Part shown: in pieces, positions 62,615 to 64,000 of the stretch | Layout: every line of letters starts with the position of its first letter | Numbering within the stretch: the stretch's first letter is position 1 | DNA from: CAZUGO01 sp964619935 | GTDB lineage: Bacteria > Planctomycetota > Phycisphaerae > UBA1845 > CAIVHJ01 | Assembly (NCBI GenBank): GCA_964619935.1 | Contig: CAZUGO010000032.1 | Coordinates: 1-64,000 of the forward strand | Reading direction: 5' to 3' | DNA length: 64,000 nt | Translations under genes and position numbers: made by a program | The notes under the pieces: model-generated | What the model saw: only the letters and a program-made list of their open reading frames with translations | The model's database searches: none | What the model was told of the DNA's origin: nothing

Positions 62615-64000
62615 GTGAAACCGCAACCGCGTAGTATTTTCGTCATCGAACCGGTACTCCGCTTGCGCTCCAGCCTGGAGGCGACCCTGCGGCAGGGCGG
62701 TTGTCGCGCGACCTGTGAGGAAGGCTTCACCGGGGTGGACAGAATCGAGCAGGATGCCCCCGACCTGGTGCTGCTGTCCTGCGAGACCGCCTGCAAAGGG
62801 CTGGACTGCTTCGACATCTGCGCACTGCTGGTCCAGAGCCGGGTATCCGGGGCGGTGATCATGATGAGCGCCAAACCCACCAAGGAAATGGTCATCAGGG
62901 CCGTCCGCTGCGGGGCCAAGGGGTTCATTGTCGTGCCGTTGCCGGGCCAGACGCTGTTTGAACAACTGAACAAGACCTTCAGTCGGTGCGACGGGCCGGA
63001 AGACACCGGCCGCTTCCCGATCATCGATTTTGGCACCAAACCGCTGACCAACCCGCAGAAGGTCGACATCATCATGAAAGGCGCCACGGCGGTGCGGGCC
63101 CTGCCACACGCCGTGACCCGTGTGCTGCGGGCGGCCAGCGCCTCGGACACCGGTGCGGGGGATATCTCCAAGGCGGCCGATTCGGACCCGACCATTGCCG
63201 CCATGATCCTCAAGCGGGCCAACTCCTCGTTTTATGGGGCCCAGCAGATCACCGATCTGCAAAGCGCCGTGGTGCGGATGGGCTTCAAAGAATGCCGTGA
63301 CGTGGTGGTCGGGCTGAGCGTCTGCAACCTGTTTTCGCGCGAGGAGCGCAGCTTCGGGTTCAATCGCATCTGGTATTGGCTGCACTCGGTGGCTTGCGGC
63401 ATTCTGGCCAAGGAGATTGCTGGGCAGGTCAGCTTTGAGCATCGCGGTGACGCCTTCAGCGTGGGCTTGCTCCACGACATCGGCAAGATGATTCTGGACG
63501 ATTTCCTGAATCGGCCGTACCAGGAGGTGGTTCAGCTCGCTCAAACGCAGCGCATCACCATGCAAGAAGCCGAGATGAAGATGCTGGAGCGCGACCATGC
63601 CCTCGTGGGCAGCATGGTGGCTGAACGCTGGCGATTTCCGGACTCGGTGTGCAGGGCGATTGGTGGGCATCATGAGCGCGACAGCATTGTGCAGCGCAAG
63701 ACACCGGATCTGGTCGGCGCCGTGTATCTGGCCAACTTGATGGCCAAGGTGATGCTGGTCGGTAACGGCGGTGACTTCATCGTTCTGGATACGCCCGACG
63801 ACCTGTGGGCTCGCTTCGGATTCACCCGGCAGATCACCGATCGTTTTCTGAATCGCGTTTACGATGAGCTCAAGGAATTCTGCAGTTTCCTGCAGATTCG
63901 GGACGCCCAAATCGAGCAGGCCCTGGAACGGCGCACCGCCAGCGGCCCGGCCGCGGTTCTGGATCCCGAAGGCCGCAGCAATCGATTATTGTCCTTGTTT
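62615..64000 (+). CDS. Pseudo-receiver/HDOD regulator (partial, runs off the window)
   Basis: At least 462 residues with no stop before the window ends. The N-terminal 125 residues are receiver-like (SIFVIEPVLRLRSSLEATL, DAPDLVLLS). The usual phospho-Asp is Ser55 and the acidic pair is reduced to one Glu, so phosphorylation is unlikely. From about 165 to 395 is an HDOD domain (ILKRANSSFYG, LQSAVVRMGF, VGLLHDIGKMILDD, AIGGHHE). HDOD proteins act in two-component and cyclic-di-GMP-linked signalling. GTG 62615 follows GGGAG by 7 bases. The tail is missing. Confidence 0.88.
   Translation, partial: MKPQPRSIFVIEPVLRLRSSLEATLRQGGCRATCEEGFTGVDRIEQDAPDLVLLSCETACKGLDCFDICALLVQSRVSGAVIMMSAKPTKEMVIRAVRCGAKGFIVVPLPGQTLFEQLNKTFSRCDGPEDTGRFPIIDFGTKPLTNPQKVDIIMKGATAVRALPHAVTRVLRAASASDTGAGDISKAADSDPTIAAMILKRANSSFYGAQQITDLQSAVVRMGFKECRDVVVGLSVCNLFSREERSFGFNRIWYWLHSVACGILAKEIAGQVSFEHRGDAFSVGLLHDIGKMILDDFLNRPYQEVVQLAQTQRITMQEAEMKMLERDHALVGSMVAERWRFPDSVCRAIGGHHERDSIVQRKTPDLVGAVYLANLMAKVMLVGNGGDFIVLDTPDDLWARFGFTRQITDRFLNRVYDELKEFCSFLQIRDAQIEQALERRTASGPAAVLDPEGRSNRLLSLF

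Overview
The window is GC-rich, densely coded bacterial chromosome. It most likely comes from a planctomycete of the Phycisphaerae type. Seven large secreted proteins carry paired dockerin-like calcium loops (variants of DLNGDGVVNAADLAQLLGAWGP), there is an exosortase with a matching IPTL-type C-terminal anchor protein, and there is a type II secretion-like prepilin. This assignment is inferred from protein style, not from a marker gene. No rRNA, tRNA, CRISPR array or complete insertion sequence was recognised.

Layout. 0-7.6 kb holds housekeeping genes: glutamine-dependent NAD synthetase, a Cu(I) P1B-ATPase, an ACT-domain protein and DnaK. 7.8-16.9 kb holds a dockerin-bearing subtilase, a DUF4920 lipoprotein, the FAD subunit of a molybdenum hydroxylase, and two secreted proteins (a WGENxGW-repeat protein and a beta-helix protein). 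17.1-39.8 kb is the metabolic core. It contains XdhC, a single-chain selenium-type xanthine dehydrogenase, YgfK, a MocA-like nucleotidyltransferase, SsnA, two PLP fold-type II enzymes, the YgeW carbamoyltransferase, the YgeY hydrolase, a NifS-like cysteine desulfurase, and an S1/P1 nuclease fused to a degenerate amidohydrolase. A Wzz/BY-kinase-like protein, the exosortase pair with its anchored substrate, and a prepilin pair sit between them. 40-49.3 kb holds MscL, two dockerin proteins, a di-heme peroxidase-like protein, an RND-pump relic, a Lon-family protease and a STAS protein. 49.9-53.4 kb holds purN and ileS. 53.9-62.4 kb is a run of three co-oriented secreted dockerin proteins (Asp-box protein, thermolysin-like M4 protease, reprolysin-like protease). 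The window ends inside a pseudo-receiver/HDOD regulator.

How the genes work together. The 13-39.8 kb genes match the known selenium-dependent molybdenum hydroxylase gene set, which has been linked to anaerobic purine breakdown. The tightly packed nuclease/NifS/YgeY operon suggests that extracellular nucleic acid is cut to nucleotides and the purines are then hydroxylated, opened and fermented. The selenium link (labile Se cofactor, NifS as Se/S donor) is family knowledge, and the nuclease-to-purine link is inference.

The most unusual DNA is a pair of AT-rich elements of exactly 137 bp (14106-14242 and 49541-49677), each lying between convergent genes. They carry inverted ends and four 13-mers on a 22-bp grid. 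Between the two copies the 13-mers and ends are conserved while the linkers have drifted. I do not recognise this element from any described family.
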